Shown here: positions 33,601 to 48,522 of the stretch, one piece after another
How positions within the stretch are numbered: position 1 is the first letter of the stretch
How the letters are laid out: every line of letters starts with the position of its first letter
Assembly: GCA_034509925.1 (NCBI GenBank)
Contig: CM067528.1
Coordinates: 3,086,001 to 3,150,000 of the forward strand
Length of the DNA: 64,000 nucleotides
Direction: 5' to 3'
From: Hirudinaria manillensis
Lineage: Eukaryota; Annelida; Clitellata; Hirudinida; Hirudinidae
Position numbers and translations under genes: made by a program
The notes under the pieces: generated by a model
The model's input: only the letters and a program-made list of their open reading frames with translations
What the model was told of the DNA's origin: nothing
Database searches by the model: none

Positions 33601-34429
33601 AACTGACCCAGAGGTACTCAAATCCAATCAATGCCTCCCAGTCATGTTTGGCAATGAAACCTCCCATTATGGTTCATCCCCATCTCCTGAAAGTATCCCA
33701 TCCGAATCCTCAGTTCTATTCACCTCCGTCTGGCGTCTTTCCCACCGCTACCGTCTGTCATCAAGCCCAACCGTTCCATGCCATTCCTCTCCAGCATTCT
33801 GAACCTCTGCCAGTATTTGGCCACCAGTCCTTAATGCCACCCCTCCAGATACAAATCGATCCCCAGGAAGGCCGACGGAATTATCTCCACGAACCGAATC
33901 ACGAAGCGTTTTCCGTTAGTCTCCATAAAATGTCGTTCAAAGCGTAATGTTTTTCTTCATGTAGGGTTCCGTTTGGTTGGATTCAATAACGAAACCATTG
34001 AATTGACAGCTTAAAATCCCCCTCGGACGTACTCAATCGGCTCCCCTCTCCTCGCCCGGCGCCCACAAGTCCTTCGTTCCGTCGGACGGTAGGAGGAATT
34101 GAACTCATTGATGACGTATCATCCTCTTTATTAGAAATTCATGGTTTAACAATTAAACATTGAACTCAAACGTGTCATATATGTAATCTATATTTCTTGA
34201 CTTAAAACTCATCTCTGACCGATATCTCTCTCCTTCTTCTCATTTTCTACCTCGTACTACCTACTGCTTTAAACATTGATTTGAATTTTAAAGTTTTTTA
34301 ATGTTTTATGAAATTTCAGCACTGGAGAACGAAGTAGCCTCGTCTCCGACAACGGAAGACATCCACGCAAATCTGGAGTCTCTGTGCTTAAACATGATGG
34401 AACACGCCTTGGGAAATTCGAACGACTGA
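30651..34429 (+). CDS. SAMD4: Smaug (SAMD4) translational repressor, 13 exons, 725 aa
   Basis: RNA-binding protein that recognises stem-loop Smaug-recognition elements and recruits CCR4-NOT for repression and deadenylation in cytoplasmic granules. Exons: 30651-30858, 30926-31260, 31337-31589, 31778-31891, 31975-32082, 32216-32325, 32401-32487, 32612-32831, 33019-33107, 33357-33463, 33557-33914, 34010-34088 and 34320-34429, all in phase. N-terminal dimerisation region opens WFSSWNECEQVVALYNLIKK, close to vertebrate SAMD4. RTASIS (exon 4) is a possible 14-3-3 site and DHAPLSPQSS precedes the SAM domain. SAM: about residues 340-405, with WLKSLRLHKYLFIFEKLSYQ and the RNA-contacting GVTKGARNKI. 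The PHAT-like helical region spans about 465-560, and the C-terminal LESLCLNMMEHALG motif is conserved. The boundary between exons 4 and 5 is the only doubtful junction. Confidence 0.93.
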
Positions 34430-35035
34430 AGCCTCGACATCACGAAGCTCCTTAGAATCTTTGTGTTGTCGCTTATTAAAGATTACCTCCTGCCGCTGAC
34501 AACGACCCGATCGGATTTTGCACAACAACGACGGCTCGGCCCCCTGTCGAAGCCTGTCACAAAACTAGATTTTTCCAATCGTCGACCTCTGACTCCTCGG
34601 TTTTCTTTGCTGTCTTGCACGTAACCTCTCGCTATTAACGAAGTTCCTCACTGCAGATCCTCAAAACATATCTGTCCTCGGCATCTGCCGAGCAGTTTCG
34701 TGCCAGTAATTTTGTCGGCCCACGTCTCGACTTTTTTTATACGGGCTACGTTTTCCATGCGGGCATCTCAAAGTTCGAGCTGGTCTTTCCGTATTTATTT
34801 TTTCGGAGTATTCGCGGTCCGGTCGTTAAGAAGTTTTGAAGCGGACCGGCACGCCGTTAATATCGTTTAAGTTTGGAAATTAAGAGGGTCGGTTCCGCCG
34901 CGTTTTGACTTTTGTAATGATTTTTTACCATTTTTATTGTATTGCGATGCATCACCGGGCAGTGCTGGTCACTGTCGTCTTAAATGATAATTTGTGGCTT
35001 TCTTGTTGTTGTTGTTGTTTCTCTGTTATTTACTG

Positions 35036-35041
35036 AATAAA
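35036..35041 (+). terminator. SAMD4 polyadenylation signal
   Basis: AATAAA about 610 bp after the SAMD4 stop. It places the transcript end roughly 270 bp from the stop of the convergent ST7 gene. Confidence 0.6.
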
Positions 35042-35324
35042 GTGCTTCAACTCTTAAGGTAGAGAATCGAGTCAATTCTTCATCACATTGAAATGCATAA
35101 ATCACCTTTAGATGTGTGTGTGTGGGTGGGTGGAACGTAAAACACCGTGAAACTATGTTTTCCAAAAGATCTTAAATGATCAACAAATGATTAATTTCAA
35201 GCAGTTTTTTCACTCAAACAGACCGGAGAAATGAGCAGACGACAACTTGAAACAACACCAGAATTACTCAGAAGGTTGGATGACTATCACTCCTGCGCCA
35301 ACAATTTCCTACGAGCGACTGGAT

Positions 35325-38300
35325 TCATATCTTTGAGATCATGTGGAGAGCATTCGGAGGTAAAATTGCCTCTAACTTGTTGACAACATAACTCAGAGGC
35401 CAGTACACCCAAGAAAGCATCTGAGAAAATTAAGGAGAGCACAAATAAATTACAAAAATAACTCATGAAAATATGTTGGAACCTAGAAAACGAGTCATCG
35501 GATGTACTGACTACTGACGAAGACCTCATTAACGAACGAGAATCAGAACAACCCTTGCAACAAAAAATGAAAATTCCTCTCACCGCTTTGACGGCAGCTG
35601 CCATGAGCTCGGGGTATCGATGAGTTAGTAACGCAAGTGCTGCAGTAAACGTGCACAGTCCCCCGGTGAACACTATGAAGAAAGGCAGGTCCTTCTTCGG
35701 GTATACAGACAGTTCGTGGAATGCTAGGAGAGGACATTATTATAAGTTCAGTTCAGTTATTAATCAACGATGTTATAAGTTGTTGTAAGAATCGATAATG
35801 CTGCATAATTATCATAAGTTTCGATAACTGATCAACGATCAAGTTAATCAAATTATCATCATCATCATCATCATCATTAACACATCACTGAATATAACCA
35901 GAAATGAAAATTAAAAAAGAAAACATAGAAATAATATTTCGAATGAATGCGAGCAAACCTGGCAAGAGCTCCCGGTCGGCATTCTCGGTGCAGGTCGGAT
36001 AGGGATAGAAAAGATGGCCCTTCTCGAGGGGGTACGGAATCATTCGGAAGGCTGAGGTAAACAAAGAGTTCAACTTGGTCAAAAGGGCGAAAAGTATTGC
36101 TTTTGTTTACAAAAAGAAAGAAAGAAAAAAAACGGCTTTGAATCAAAATCCCGAACAAACTTCCTTCCCAGGTGCAGTGGAGCAGATTAAGTGCTCCGTC
36201 CACTCGTTTCCAGTGCTGCAAGTGGAAAAATGCATAAGCTATTGCCTCGCTGTCTCCTCTCTTTAGGATGTGCTCAGGAGGAAATATGAGAGGCTTCATT
36301 TCAAGGAGGTACTGAGGAGAAATGGAAGAAAATGAATGAGCATCGGTCGTTGACCTTAAACTAACCCTAACCAAAACTTCTACTCACTTTGGGTACGTGC
36401 GGATTGAATTCGACGGCCCTGTGGATGGCTTCCACGGCACTCATTTCGGTCGCAGTGAGGCCCCTCCTCGACGCCGCGTCAGGACTAAACCTGTTATTTA
36501 ATTTTTAAAAATGTTTTTATCGTATTAACTAGAAATTAAGCCCGATAAATTCAAATGAATTATATCTCCTCAACAATGAATGAATTATTATTATTATTAA
36601 TACGATGAATCACCAAATCGATAAAGCAATGTTCCCTCACTTGTCTGCCACCTGCCGGGCTTTTAAAAGAGCTGCAGTGTAACAAATGGTTGCAGATTTT
36701 GGGAGACTGATGTCTGGACATGAACATTAAAATACTCTTTAATGTCTTGGAAATTTGTACAAAAATATTTATATTTATTAATTTTAATTGAATAATTATG
36801 CATAATAATCGACATACTGAGGCAACAAAACGTATCACGAATACGACGTACCGTCATATTTTACGAGCAGTGCTTGCACGTCCGCATACAGTTGGAGTTC
36901 CAAGAGTGCTTCTATCAAGTTTTCATGGATGTTGAACAAGTTGTATCCTTGAAATTCTTTTATCAACTGCAATATTTCAACAACAGCCACATCAACGACG
37001 ATCTCGACGTGAAACGTGCCGAACACGCGAGCACGCACGCATGGGAAACGGAGACTGAAAACGAAATCAAGAACGAACATCTCTCATGATTTTGACGGCT
37101 TCTCTCGTCCTTCCCAGTTTCCTGGCGCACATGGCCAATCGCCGCTTGATGTAAACCAGGATGTTCATGTCTCGTCCTGGAATTAAAGACATTTAAACGT
37201 GACTTGAAATGAATCACAAAAGGACTCTTCATTCCTCCCCGAAGTTTCGAGAGATCCTCGACTCACTGAGAGGGTTGTCGCCGGAACTGTTGCCATGGAA
37301 ACTGTAGAGCTGCTGGGACTTGCGATAGTTGACCTCTGCATGTTTGTAAGCCACCTTCAGTTGCTTTTCAACCTAAGGCATATAATAGGTGTCTTTGAAT
37401 CAACACGACGTAAAAAACGGGGAATCACTAATAACTACCAATTATTTACATTATCAGTAATATAATAATGTTAAATATTTATATTATTATATTCTAATAA
37501 TAATGCCAATTATTTATATTATTATATTATATTCTCATAATAATGCCAATTATTTATATTGCTGCATTATATTCTCATAACAATATCAATTATTTATAGC
37601 TGGAAAAGATCCACAACTTGGTCTGAGATTGTGTGACCAAAGTACAGTCTCAGAAGCTGAGCCTGATAATGAGAAAACTGCTGAAGCATGATGAAATGCC
37701 TCTTAATCTTATCATCTCTGACTTATCAGTCCATGCACTTAATGTAATTCAGTGTCATGGATTCTGGAGAACAATCCATTTTCTAGGAGCTGTTGTTATC
37801 AAAGCACAGACTTCGCTATCATAGGATACAAATCCCACCTCGGCTATCGTTTGACATTCTTCCTCTGCCAGGAGAATCATTGCTGTTGCACACCTGGAAC
37901 GAAGTGGAAAACTTAACGAGAAGAATGGACAAAGGCAGACGACAATGAACGCAGTTTTAGTTCTGTTATCAGATTATGTCTCAATTTATCAGGAGATTGG
38001 AGTTTATAGTCAACCAAATCACAGGTCAAATACAAAATAAATAATTATATATCAAAATAGTTGAAATAACTTTTTAAAAATAATTAGCAGAGTGATTTTC
38101 CAGCAATGACATCCATATAACTTGAATAATTTCTCAGAGTCCTATTTTAAAGTAATCTCAACCCCAACAATCCTAAGTCCTAAGTTAAACTTCTGAAATA
38201 TTAACGTATCATAACATCAACAAAACAAATTATGATAACTGTAAACATTTGTAAATATGAAGTGTGCCTTTGCACCAGAATCATGGTAAACTGATGCTCA

Positions 38301-40675
38301 AAAGAAAAAATAAATAAATACAAAACAACCCTCAAAAATTAAGATTTTATTTTTTATTTTTTGAGGGGAACGCGATACAATTCTGATCTCACTCCGGGTT
38401 TTTAGAGAGTGCCTCCTTGGCTGCCTTGATCCTTGCCTGAGTGTTTCGTTCTCTCCACGTGGTCTGCATAACTGAACGAATGCATAACTGGTTCTTAATG
38501 GATTACCAATCACAATGCATCTTCTGAAACCGGTCGAGCAATTAGCATGCAACGAACGAATAAATCGAAATTAATCAAAAAGGAAAAAATGAATTTCATA
38601 ATTAAATACCTTACCTATTTATTAAATACCTTTAATTATGAAATTCATTTTTTAAGGGTATTTAATTAAAGGGAGGTCCTATTATTATTATTATTATTAT
38701 TATTATAATCAAACGATCCGAAAAGGATTCACTTTCGTATTCCGGCTTTCCTGCGTCACATTCGCAGTTGAAGAACGTTTGATGATCTTGAGCACTGAGA
38801 TTCATGTCGTAATAGGTCAGAGGTTCTTTGTTTGTGGCTGCAGAGTATCTCTGGTACTCAGCCCCTCGGAACAGGTTCAGAGGATTTCGCCAAACTTTGC
38901 ATTCTAGAAAATTGTAATGATTGTAATAACTCATAAGAAGTTTTAAGTGTGACAAATAATAACTAACTAGTCTTATATCATTCTTATCGAGTTCATGAAA
39001 CAATTTTACTCCTTCCAAGTTTAAACACGAGAGATGTTTGGATAATTGGACTGAGAACCGACATGATATTCAACAAATGCTCTGTTTACTTAAGAAAATT
39101 TCTGCTAATATTGCACCTGAAATTTCGACCTTCAGAGAAGTATATCATGGATATGGATATCATGGATACAGATATCACAACGCGATGCTTCCATGACATT
39201 AACAATTAAAACTAACAAAATTAAATCTACGTGGTCTCGAAAGATGGCTTGAAGAACTTATAAAAGGCATTGAAAAAAAAAACTCCGGATTTTATTTTCC
39301 CATTTTTTTGTTTTACAAATCATTTTCTTGTTGATCAAACAAATCAAACAACATGTGAGTTTCAAATGTTGCTTGAACTGGAAAAACATTATCAGCCAGT
39401 GGATCAGTCATGGAAAGTTGTAATCTCATCATCATCATCGCCATCGCCATCATCATCATAACATCAAGATTGCATGGTAAAATCAAATTTAAATTTGTGC
39501 AAAGAAAAAGCAGACATTCCACATAAGATTGAAATCTATAGGAAGGTTGCTTATTGTTTTATGCATTAGTCCTTAAGTCCTACGTGGGTATCCAACAACC
39601 GCCCGACATAATTTCATTCATTCATTCCATTGTAGCTCTTCACATTAGATAAATTTGATCAAAGAAATGGTACAATTAGCTTCTTATTTAGAGTTATTAT
39701 TGAAGTTGGTTTAACAATTAATCAAATTAAGTTTCAAAAAGTTATTATATTATGATGATAAATAATAAAACAACAAATAACAGGCGACCTAATTTTAGAA
39801 AATCACTCACAAATCACGAAAACCAACCGGTGATGGGGTGCGGCCCGACATTTCCGTTACTGGTTCCATCTCCGTTTGTACCATCCATCCATCCCAGATA
39901 GGGGGACAAGTGGTTCAAGGATACTTGTTCAATGAATGAAATGCCATACTTCTTGAAGTACCACCACTCAAACAACTGCAATCAAAAAATATCCACAAAA
40001 GTATTAATTAAGTCTGATTTGAATTTGGAGAGTAACATGATTTTTATGAATTGAAATCAAATCAAGTCAAAACTCAGACCAGGATCAGGCCAGAAATTAA
40101 GGAAGATGTTCCTGTCAGAGCGACATAAAACTTGGGTGTCAGATTCGTAAAAAACAACGATACTGAAATCCAAGAGCAAATAATTCAGTTAAACAAGTGA
40201 ATATCAAGGCATGAAATGCAATGGATAACTTTTATTTGACTCAATTACTGATCACAAGTGCTTGTCAGCACTAACAATCTCATTAATTAATAAGCATTTA
40301 ACGACCAGGTAACCGACTATATGTACTACAAGTCTACTGGGCAGAAACAGTAAGCCACGTAGAAATTCCAAAGTATTTTCGTAGCACCGCTTCAAAACCG
40401 AATAAACCAACATAATGATGTTCTGAACTGTTGTACTATTTGCAAACTTGTTTAATAAGAAGTGTAGTACTAAAAGTCAGCTGATTATTTTATTAACATC
40501 GAACAGGCAAATATTTCAACATACTTGATGCTAGGCTTTCTCCAATTCTCAGGGGTGTTCTGAGGATGTAACAAGTAAACGCAACCAAAATAATCCATAA
40601 AACCAGCAAATATATCCACAACCAGCTTATCCAAATTTTAAACTGGTCAAAAATCCTACGCATAGCACCAGCCAT
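35325..40675 (-). CDS. ST7: ST7 membrane protein, 15 exons, 551 aa
   Basis: Multi-pass membrane protein (suppressor of tumorigenicity 7 family), biochemical role unsettled. Exons (minus strand): 40675-40525, 40162-40080, 39975-39828, 38903-38733, 38471-38393, 37893-37839, 37372-37267, 37176-37079, 36966-36852, 36713-36641, 36484-36388, 36311-36161, 36051-35959, 35723-35584 and 35420-35325; all in phase. TM1 about residues 14-36 ([20 protein letters not shown]), TM2 about 68-90, and a C-terminal TM near [19 protein letters not shown]. Signatures: [76 protein letters not shown] and [18 protein letters not shown]. The [12 protein letters not shown] junction matches the shorter vertebrate isoform, without the optional exon. 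The middle has TPR-like helical repeats. The C-terminus is [13 protein letters not shown]. Confidence 0.95.
37437..37600. repeat. Degenerate approx. 50-bp tandem repeat in ST7 intron
   Basis: Three to four imperfect copies built on CAATTATTTATATTATTATA and TTCTCATAATAATGC, in the intron between the ST7 exons 37893-37839 and 37372-37267. Confidence 0.75.
38677..38706. repeat. ATT microsatellite in ST7 intron
   Basis: About nine ATT triplets, roughly 25 bp beyond the donor of the ST7 exon 38903-38733. Confidence 0.85.
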
Positions 40676-43076
40676 CACGCTATGCTCAAAACATCTGAAC
40701 CTGAAAAAAAAAAACAAAAACAATATTGAACACGCGTCGAAAAAAAATAATATAAAAAGGTTTGAATGTTGCATCAAATTTATTTTACAATGTACTTTTA
40801 ATTATGTAACTTTAATAAATTACGTAATCGTACGAGATGGAAAGGATTAAGTCGACATTTTAGAACACTGTATCAACAGTCAATAAAACATTTTTAAAAA
40901 TATTTATGAAAGTTAAATAACATCAGTTGTCTACTAATTTATCATTCTTTATACAATTTCTTTATATATTCTTTAAATGTTAAGAATAATTTAAAGAAAT
41001 GAAATTGAAATAGCTTTTAAATAATTTTCTTTAATATAAAGCAAATAGTTTTGATTTGAAAAATGTGGATTTGGAAACAATTACAATGTACAATTTATTG
41101 ATTTTTCAAAATTGGTTATCTAGCACAAATGATGCTGCCGATTGAATTTTCTGCCAGACTTCTTTGAGGCATCGTATAAAAATGAATTTACGTTTGCACA
41201 TAATAAATTATAGGGCCTTATTAATTTAATCATAAATAAATAAGAAATTGAGCAGACGGAGATAGGCGAATGAAGCTTCTTTATGCTTTGTTAAACGTAA
41301 ATTTTATTTCCGCAAGTAATAACAAATTCAAGTTCAACATGAACTTAAATATCCGGTAAGGGGTTCTGTGATTGAAAGAATTCAAAGGATAGCCAAACCT
41401 TTGGCGTACCCTCGGGAAGGGGGAAAAGGGAGACAAATTCCACCCATCTCAAGCAATTTGGCCCTTATCTGACTGATTCTTGGCATGAAGAAGAAGAAAA
41501 AGATAATTCCTATCATATAAGTAAAGTTTGACTCCCCAAACCTATCCAAACCAAACAAGCTGAAATACTTTCTGGGTAAAAGTAAAAGTCAATGTTTGAC
41601 TGAAAGCCCAATCGCTGGCAACATTAATTGTTGTGACTGAAATGTTATCCAATTTAAATTTAAAAATGTCAAAGAAATTAATTTGGTCGAAATAAATTGG
41701 TAGAGTTTAGGTGAAATTTTGGACAAATCAGCTGCCATTACTACTCATAAAATATAATATTATATATTATTAATAAAACTGCATTTCAATTGGAATTTTA
41801 GTGATTTAAACTGAAGTAAAACATTGAGAAACAACTCAAATAAAACCATACGCTGTAACTTTTCAGAATTAAGAATTAAAAGAACATTTATAAGCGAACG
41901 ATGAGAGACTGACTGGATGGAAAAGGAATGGCACACGTCACCCTGTCACGCGAGGTTTGAGTGGATGTCCTTTGATGTCCTGGAGATCCTTTTGTTTCCT
42001 TTTTTTATCAATCACTCGTTTATCTTTCTATCGTGCTCGAAATGAGAGCGAAAGAGAATTGCTATAACTCATTCATTCGTTCGTTCATTCGTTCATTCAT
42101 TCGTTCATTCATTCATTCATTTATTCATTCATTCATTATGCCTTCACTGAAGTACCAAGTAAGGACTTGGAATTTACTCGATTTACTTGTTATATAAAAT
42201 TAATGTAATTCCTAATGAAAGTTATTAATCAATTTAAAGGAAATAAAAATCTCAGGAAGTTATGTAAATTTGTAATGCAGGAAGATGATTCATCATCAGC
42301 TAATAATTTATTAGTTCGTCGCTTCTTGAATGAATTTCTTTTCGATTTAATAAATTAAAGAGTTTAAAAAATAATCATCATAATCGTTTAATTCACCTCA
42401 ATGTGTCTCAACATAATTTCTTCAACTTCGTGAAAGGTCAACCACGCAATTTCAATCAAACCAATCGCCTTGGAATTCAACTGTTTATGATGAAAATGGA
42501 ATGAATACTTTTCTTTACCAATGATAAATCAATCTTTTAATAAAACGATGCTGACACATCCAAGCATAAAATCAAAAATTCTTCAACTTCCAGTTATGGA
42601 AATGATCTACCCTAGCTCTCTATACTGGTATGTTATGTTATGTTTGTTATGGTTATTCCCCTGAACCGTGGCGCATCTGGAAATCATCGATGGGTTTGGC
42701 GATACACGTTCTAACAAGGATCAGTGGTCTTTGGGACCCCGGAGTAGAATCATTGCCGGAGCCGAGTACGGAAAATGTATGTCTTTATGTATATGTAGGT
42801 AAATATGTAAATTGCATGTGTATATTTAAATAAATAAATTTAAATAACTAAATAAAAATCAAATCCATGTTAAATAATAAATTTAAAAAAAAAACAAATA
42901 AAACCTACCACGTCCTTGGTCGAAACACGAGCAGACGATAAGGAAGCCTGAGAAAAGTATCAGCAATTAGCAAACTCCTCGCAGGCTAATACGACTCGTA
43001 CGACCTTGAACTCTGAACATTTGTGCCCCTCATGAAAAAGGAAGGCATCTTTGGAACACCCTCTCAACTTTGTGAC
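40676..43076. other. ST7 upstream, gene-poor
   Basis: AT-rich intergenic DNA with the ST7 promoter somewhere near 40,700. A CATT/CGTT tetranucleotide array lies at 42061-42137. A GC-richer island at 42640-42780 has an ORF (42630-42833) of no recognisable family. Confidence 0.5.
42061..42137. repeat. CATT tetranucleotide array
   Basis: About 19 units of TTCA with CG-containing variants (TTCG). Confidence 0.85.
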
Positions 43077-43086
43077 TGAAAAAGTG

Positions 43087-43132
43087 GATGATGACGACGA
43101 CGACGAAGACGATGATGACAGTGATGGTGAAA

Positions 43133-43177
<45 letters not shown>
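43087..43177. repeat. GAC/GAT microsatellite
   Basis: Starts as GACGAC, passes through mixed GAT/GAC/GTT and ends as about 13 pure GAT units, a gradient from CG-containing to CG-free triplets. Confidence 0.85.
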
Positions 43178-43178
<1 letters not shown>

Positions 43179-43970
43179 AATCTAGTGATTTAGAACTGGC
43201 GCTGCTACCGAGAATTGTCGAAATCGTATTTGGATTGGTAAACCATGACATTGTGACGAAGTAATCCTAATCTGAAATGACATCATCGTTATCGTCGTCG
43301 TCATCATAGGCAACACCGAATGTTGTTGTTATTCGTGACTGGTTTGACACCTCAAAAGGTGATTCTGGTTGGGGTCACGTGTCTCGGTAATTAGTTGCGC
43401 AACGACCTGTTAATCCCGGCGACAATAACAACAACCACAACAAACGACTTTTATCATCGTCGTCATCGTCTTCCTCGTCGTGGTTACGTGTTTTTTATCG
43501 TTGTTGTTGTTGTTGTTATTGTAGCCATGTCAGTTCTATTTATAGACTTCAATAGCGATCCAATGGTGGCACCTGATATACCTGATACGTCGTTATCAGT
43601 GCCAATAATCGCATTATTAATTATAACTATTGTCCTATTATATCACTCCAAGGCTTATTTTAAGATTACGACATTATAATATTATAATGACATGTTAAAA
43701 TATGCGTCGCCAATGATAATAAGCAAGGGTCATCATTACCGCGTCACGTCATCCAATCGTAACGTGACGATAGGATCGCCGGCTGAACTCCAGAAGGTTA
43801 AATCACGTGACCTTTGACGCCGAGTGGGCGTGGCAAGAGGTAATTAACATGTCAGTTACTCGACTGCTATCGAGATAACTACCGGTGGTCACGAAACTTG
43901 GTGTAAATGACAACATGCTCATGGCGACGACGACGACGATGATGATGATTGTTGTCATCATATTATTATT

Positions 43971-45302
<1,332 letters not shown>

Positions 45303-45624
45303 TATTGCATTGAAATTATAAGTTGATATTTATTTTAAATTTTAATTGGTCCACAATGATTGCTTAAGTTATGTTATAAAAGTTAAATGACATTATTCAA
45401 TATTGTTATTAATAATAACAATAATAATAATTTGATTAATAATAACAACAACAACAACAACGAAATTGTTTTTTGTTTATGACCGTATTTACGCAGGTAA
45501 CCATAGAAACGAGTGTGGCGTGGGTGAAAAGGTTGAGATTAATGCGGCCGGGACTCGATAAAAAGACGATAGGAGAGCATTGAAAGCCGGAAATTCACCT
45601 TTGGCTAAAAATAGCGCACCTGAT

Positions 45625-45660
45625 CACGTGGTAGGTGATCACGTGGTACCTGATCACGTG
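45625..45660. promoter_or_regulatory. Three E-boxes in a 15-bp tandem
   Basis: CACGTG at 45625-45630, 45640-45645 and 45655-45660, within units reading TGATCACGTGGTA. Each spacing is exactly 15 bp, so the sites are a tandem duplication. E-boxes of this form bind bHLH-zip factors of the USF/MITF/TFE/MYC type. No nearby gene is certain. Confidence 0.5.
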
Positions 45661-45759
45661 GTCGGTGATGGATGAACAGGCTGGCTGCCATTCGCTGGAA
45701 GAAACAGACCTTTTGTCGTTGCAATGAGTCGGATGCCAAGTCTTGTAGAGTCTCGATGT

Positions 45760-45767
45760 TGTTATTA

Positions 45768-45805
<38 letters not shown>

Positions 45806-45828
45806 ATTATTATTATTATTATTATTAT
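45760..45828. repeat. TTA microsatellite
   Basis: About 20 TTA/ATT triplets with GTT and TAA interruptions. Confidence 0.9.
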
Positions 45829-46095
45829 GCGAATTTTCGAATTAAATATTATTAATGTTGTTTTAATATTATTTCTTTCCATTAAATATTATAATTAATT
45901 ATATTCCAACCTGACCTGAATTAATTAAATCTCATTAACTTATAATTAATTATAACTAGTATTAATTATTATCATCATCATGATGATTATAACATTGCTG
46001 TTTGGAATTTTCTGTGACGTGAGATGAAAGTGATGAATGTTCAGAGATTCTTCTGATGTCACCTTATTGCTGCACAAGCAGATATAATAATAATA

Positions 46096-46114
46096 TGACG
46101 ATGACGACGACGAC

Positions 46115-46152
<38 letters not shown>
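46096..46152. repeat. GAC to GAT microsatellite
   Basis: Begins with six or so GAC/CGA units and changes to about 13 GAT units, the same gradient as at 43087. Confidence 0.85.
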
Positions 46153-46154
<2 letters not shown>

Positions 46155-46341
46155 ATAATATTATTATATAACAAATACTGTAATAATAAATAAAAACATC
46201 AATATTAGTAATAAACATCATCATCATCGTCATCATCGCCAGTTCCTTCGACTGCGATGAAATGTAAAATGGAATCAATTTGCTCAACGAGGCTGAAATC
46301 TTAATGAGACCTCTGAATTTTCCAGTAATTCATGGATCTAG

Positions 46342-46395
46342 TCATCGTCGTCGTCGTCGTCATCATCATCATCATAATCATCATCATCAACACCG
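46342..46395. repeat. CGT/CAT microsatellite
   Basis: CGT units followed by CAT units and short CAA/CAC variants. Confidence 0.8.
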
Positions 46396-46660
46396 CCGTC
46401 ATTCGGAGTCACCCAAGGATTCATCGGAGTCGATTCACCTGCGTGATGGCAAACAAATAGTCATGTCCACCCGATGATCATCATCATCATCACCACCACC
46501 ATCGTCGTCGTCGTCATCATGAATGACCAACAAGACCGATAATGAACCTTAACAATATTATTAATAATAATAACAACAACAACAACAATCATCGTCATCA
46601 TCATCACATCGTCATCATCATCATAGCAGTGTTTATATTGGCCTTTCTGGGATGGCAGCT

Positions 46661-46945
46661 CAGAAGGCGATTGGTCGGAGCACCGAGCAGGAAGGCAGCT
46701 GATTGGCTGACGTGGGCAGCAACAGCAGAAAGAAGACTTGAGACTCACCTTACTTCACCTAGATTGCACGGGGCATGTTCTTGCGACACCTGGATTGCTG
46801 TTGTGCGCTCAGGTGTGGAGGTTTTTGTCTTTGTCACCGACAGAGCAGTCGTCATCGTCGTCATCATCGTCGTCGTCGTCGTCATCGTGAATAGGAGAGG
46901 CAGCGCATGCGGCGCTATATAATTTCATAGTTATTGATCCCAGCA
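46661..46945 (+). promoter_or_regulatory. Putative promoter: CCAAT boxes, NRF1-like site, TATA box
   Basis: GC-richer segment with two reverse CCAAT boxes (ATTGG at 46670-46674 and 46702-46706), TGACGTGG just after the second, an NRF1-like GCGCATGCGGC (46902-46913) and TATATAAT (46916-46923). A start site would fall near 46945 and a possible first-exon donor lies near 47010 (CAGAG|GTTGGTG). It could be the 5' end of the zinc-finger gene whose coding exon starts near 51980 after a good acceptor. That link is inference. Confidence 0.4.
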
Positions 46946-47582
46946 TCATCACCGGTCGGTCGTCCAGGTAGATTGTCGCGTGCGAGCAACGAATAACGTT
47001 CCCATAAACAGAGGTTGGTGATTGAACTTGAATTGATTGAAGACCGGTTGATTTCTAATTTGTTCGTGAGATTAATGTGGATTTTTATTATAATTTTATT
47101 ACCATTTTATCATTTTATTGTATTTTATTAGTGTTAATAAACTTTTTATTTAGAAATAGCAATACATGCCGATCGTATTGTGTGACGGGTTGAAAGATTA
47201 GTGAATGAATGAATTAATGAATGAATGAACGAATGAATGAATTAACGTGATTCCACGTTTGAATTTCTTTTACTAATCTTGAAGACGCCTTTCATTTGAC
47301 GAGAGATTTTTAAAAGCACTTGACTTACATTGTCATTGATGTTTCAATTTGTTATTATGTTTGTTTGCCCAAGTAATTTTATTATTGTTCTTGTTATTAG
47401 TAGTGGTTGTTGTTGTTGTTGTTGATGTTGCTACTGAGTTGTCTTAATCGAAGGCTTTGAAACAGTGATGCGTGTTGCAATTCCAGTTAATTTCATGTTG
47501 GAGAATTTAAGTCATTGTAAATGCCAGCGTTGGTATCGTAACTTCTAACAATTTGTATGTAACAAACGAACGAATAAATGAT

Positions 47583-47586
47583 TCAC

Positions 47587-47657
<71 letters not shown>

Positions 47658-47697
47658 GTGATTGATTGATTGATTGATTGAGTGAGTGATTGATTGA
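47583..47697. repeat. ATTG tetranucleotide array
   Basis: About 28 units of TGAT with a few GAGT variants near the right end. Confidence 0.92.
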
Positions 47698-48481
47698 AAA
47701 AAAGAAATAAATAAATGAGTGAATGAATGAAGTTTGTGATCATTCATTAATCTCGTGTCATAAAACCATTCCAATCAACCAGATGAACGTGATAAGTTCC
47801 CGATGACGATGATGATGATGGTTATGAATCCGTCTTAATCAATATCCTCGATATTAATATTTAAAACATATTATGAAAAAATATTATTTAAAGAATATTA
47901 TACAATGTTGTTGTTCGAGTCATTAAGATAAAATGAATAATTAATTAGCGAGACTCAGCCAATCAGAGAAATTCAAAATATCAGCGACGCACTTCAGAGA
48001 GACTGAATAAAATAGAAATTAATGATAACAATTCGTGACAATAATAATAACAAAAATTACGAACAATTGCGCAACAAAAATCTCAAGCAATCAATTATTA
48101 TCACCTGGTTGGTCTCCCGCCGATGATTGATTGGTTGTTGAATGAAAGATGATTCCTAATTGGCAGCCAATTAGAATCGAGAGCATGATTAAACTTCAAG
48201 GTCTAATTGCCTCGGATCACCTTAATTAATGAATAATTAATTAGTTATTATTACCAGCGTTTATTAGATTATGGATTACATTATTATTTAATCGGTTTAA
48301 ATATTATTATTATTATTAATATTATTATTATCAGAACCGTGGAAATGTTATTATAATTGTGTCACGAGATTGCTAATGTTGTACACAGGATGTTGGAATA
48401 TTTCAAATTTATGTTCAAGTATGCAAGAGTATTTCTTGCTTCTTCTGAATGTGTCTGTACACAGAAATAAACCACTCGACC

Positions 48482-48522
<41 letters not shown>

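Noticed and set aside
38393-38471. Apparent missing segment in ST7 between EALSKNPE and CATA
   Set aside because: The join is in phase and equals the shorter isoform known in vertebrates, so it is not a deletion.
46542-46922. 126-codon ORF across CAT arrays and the promoter-like segment
   Set aside because: Repeat-driven at both ends and overlaps the CCAAT/TATA elements.
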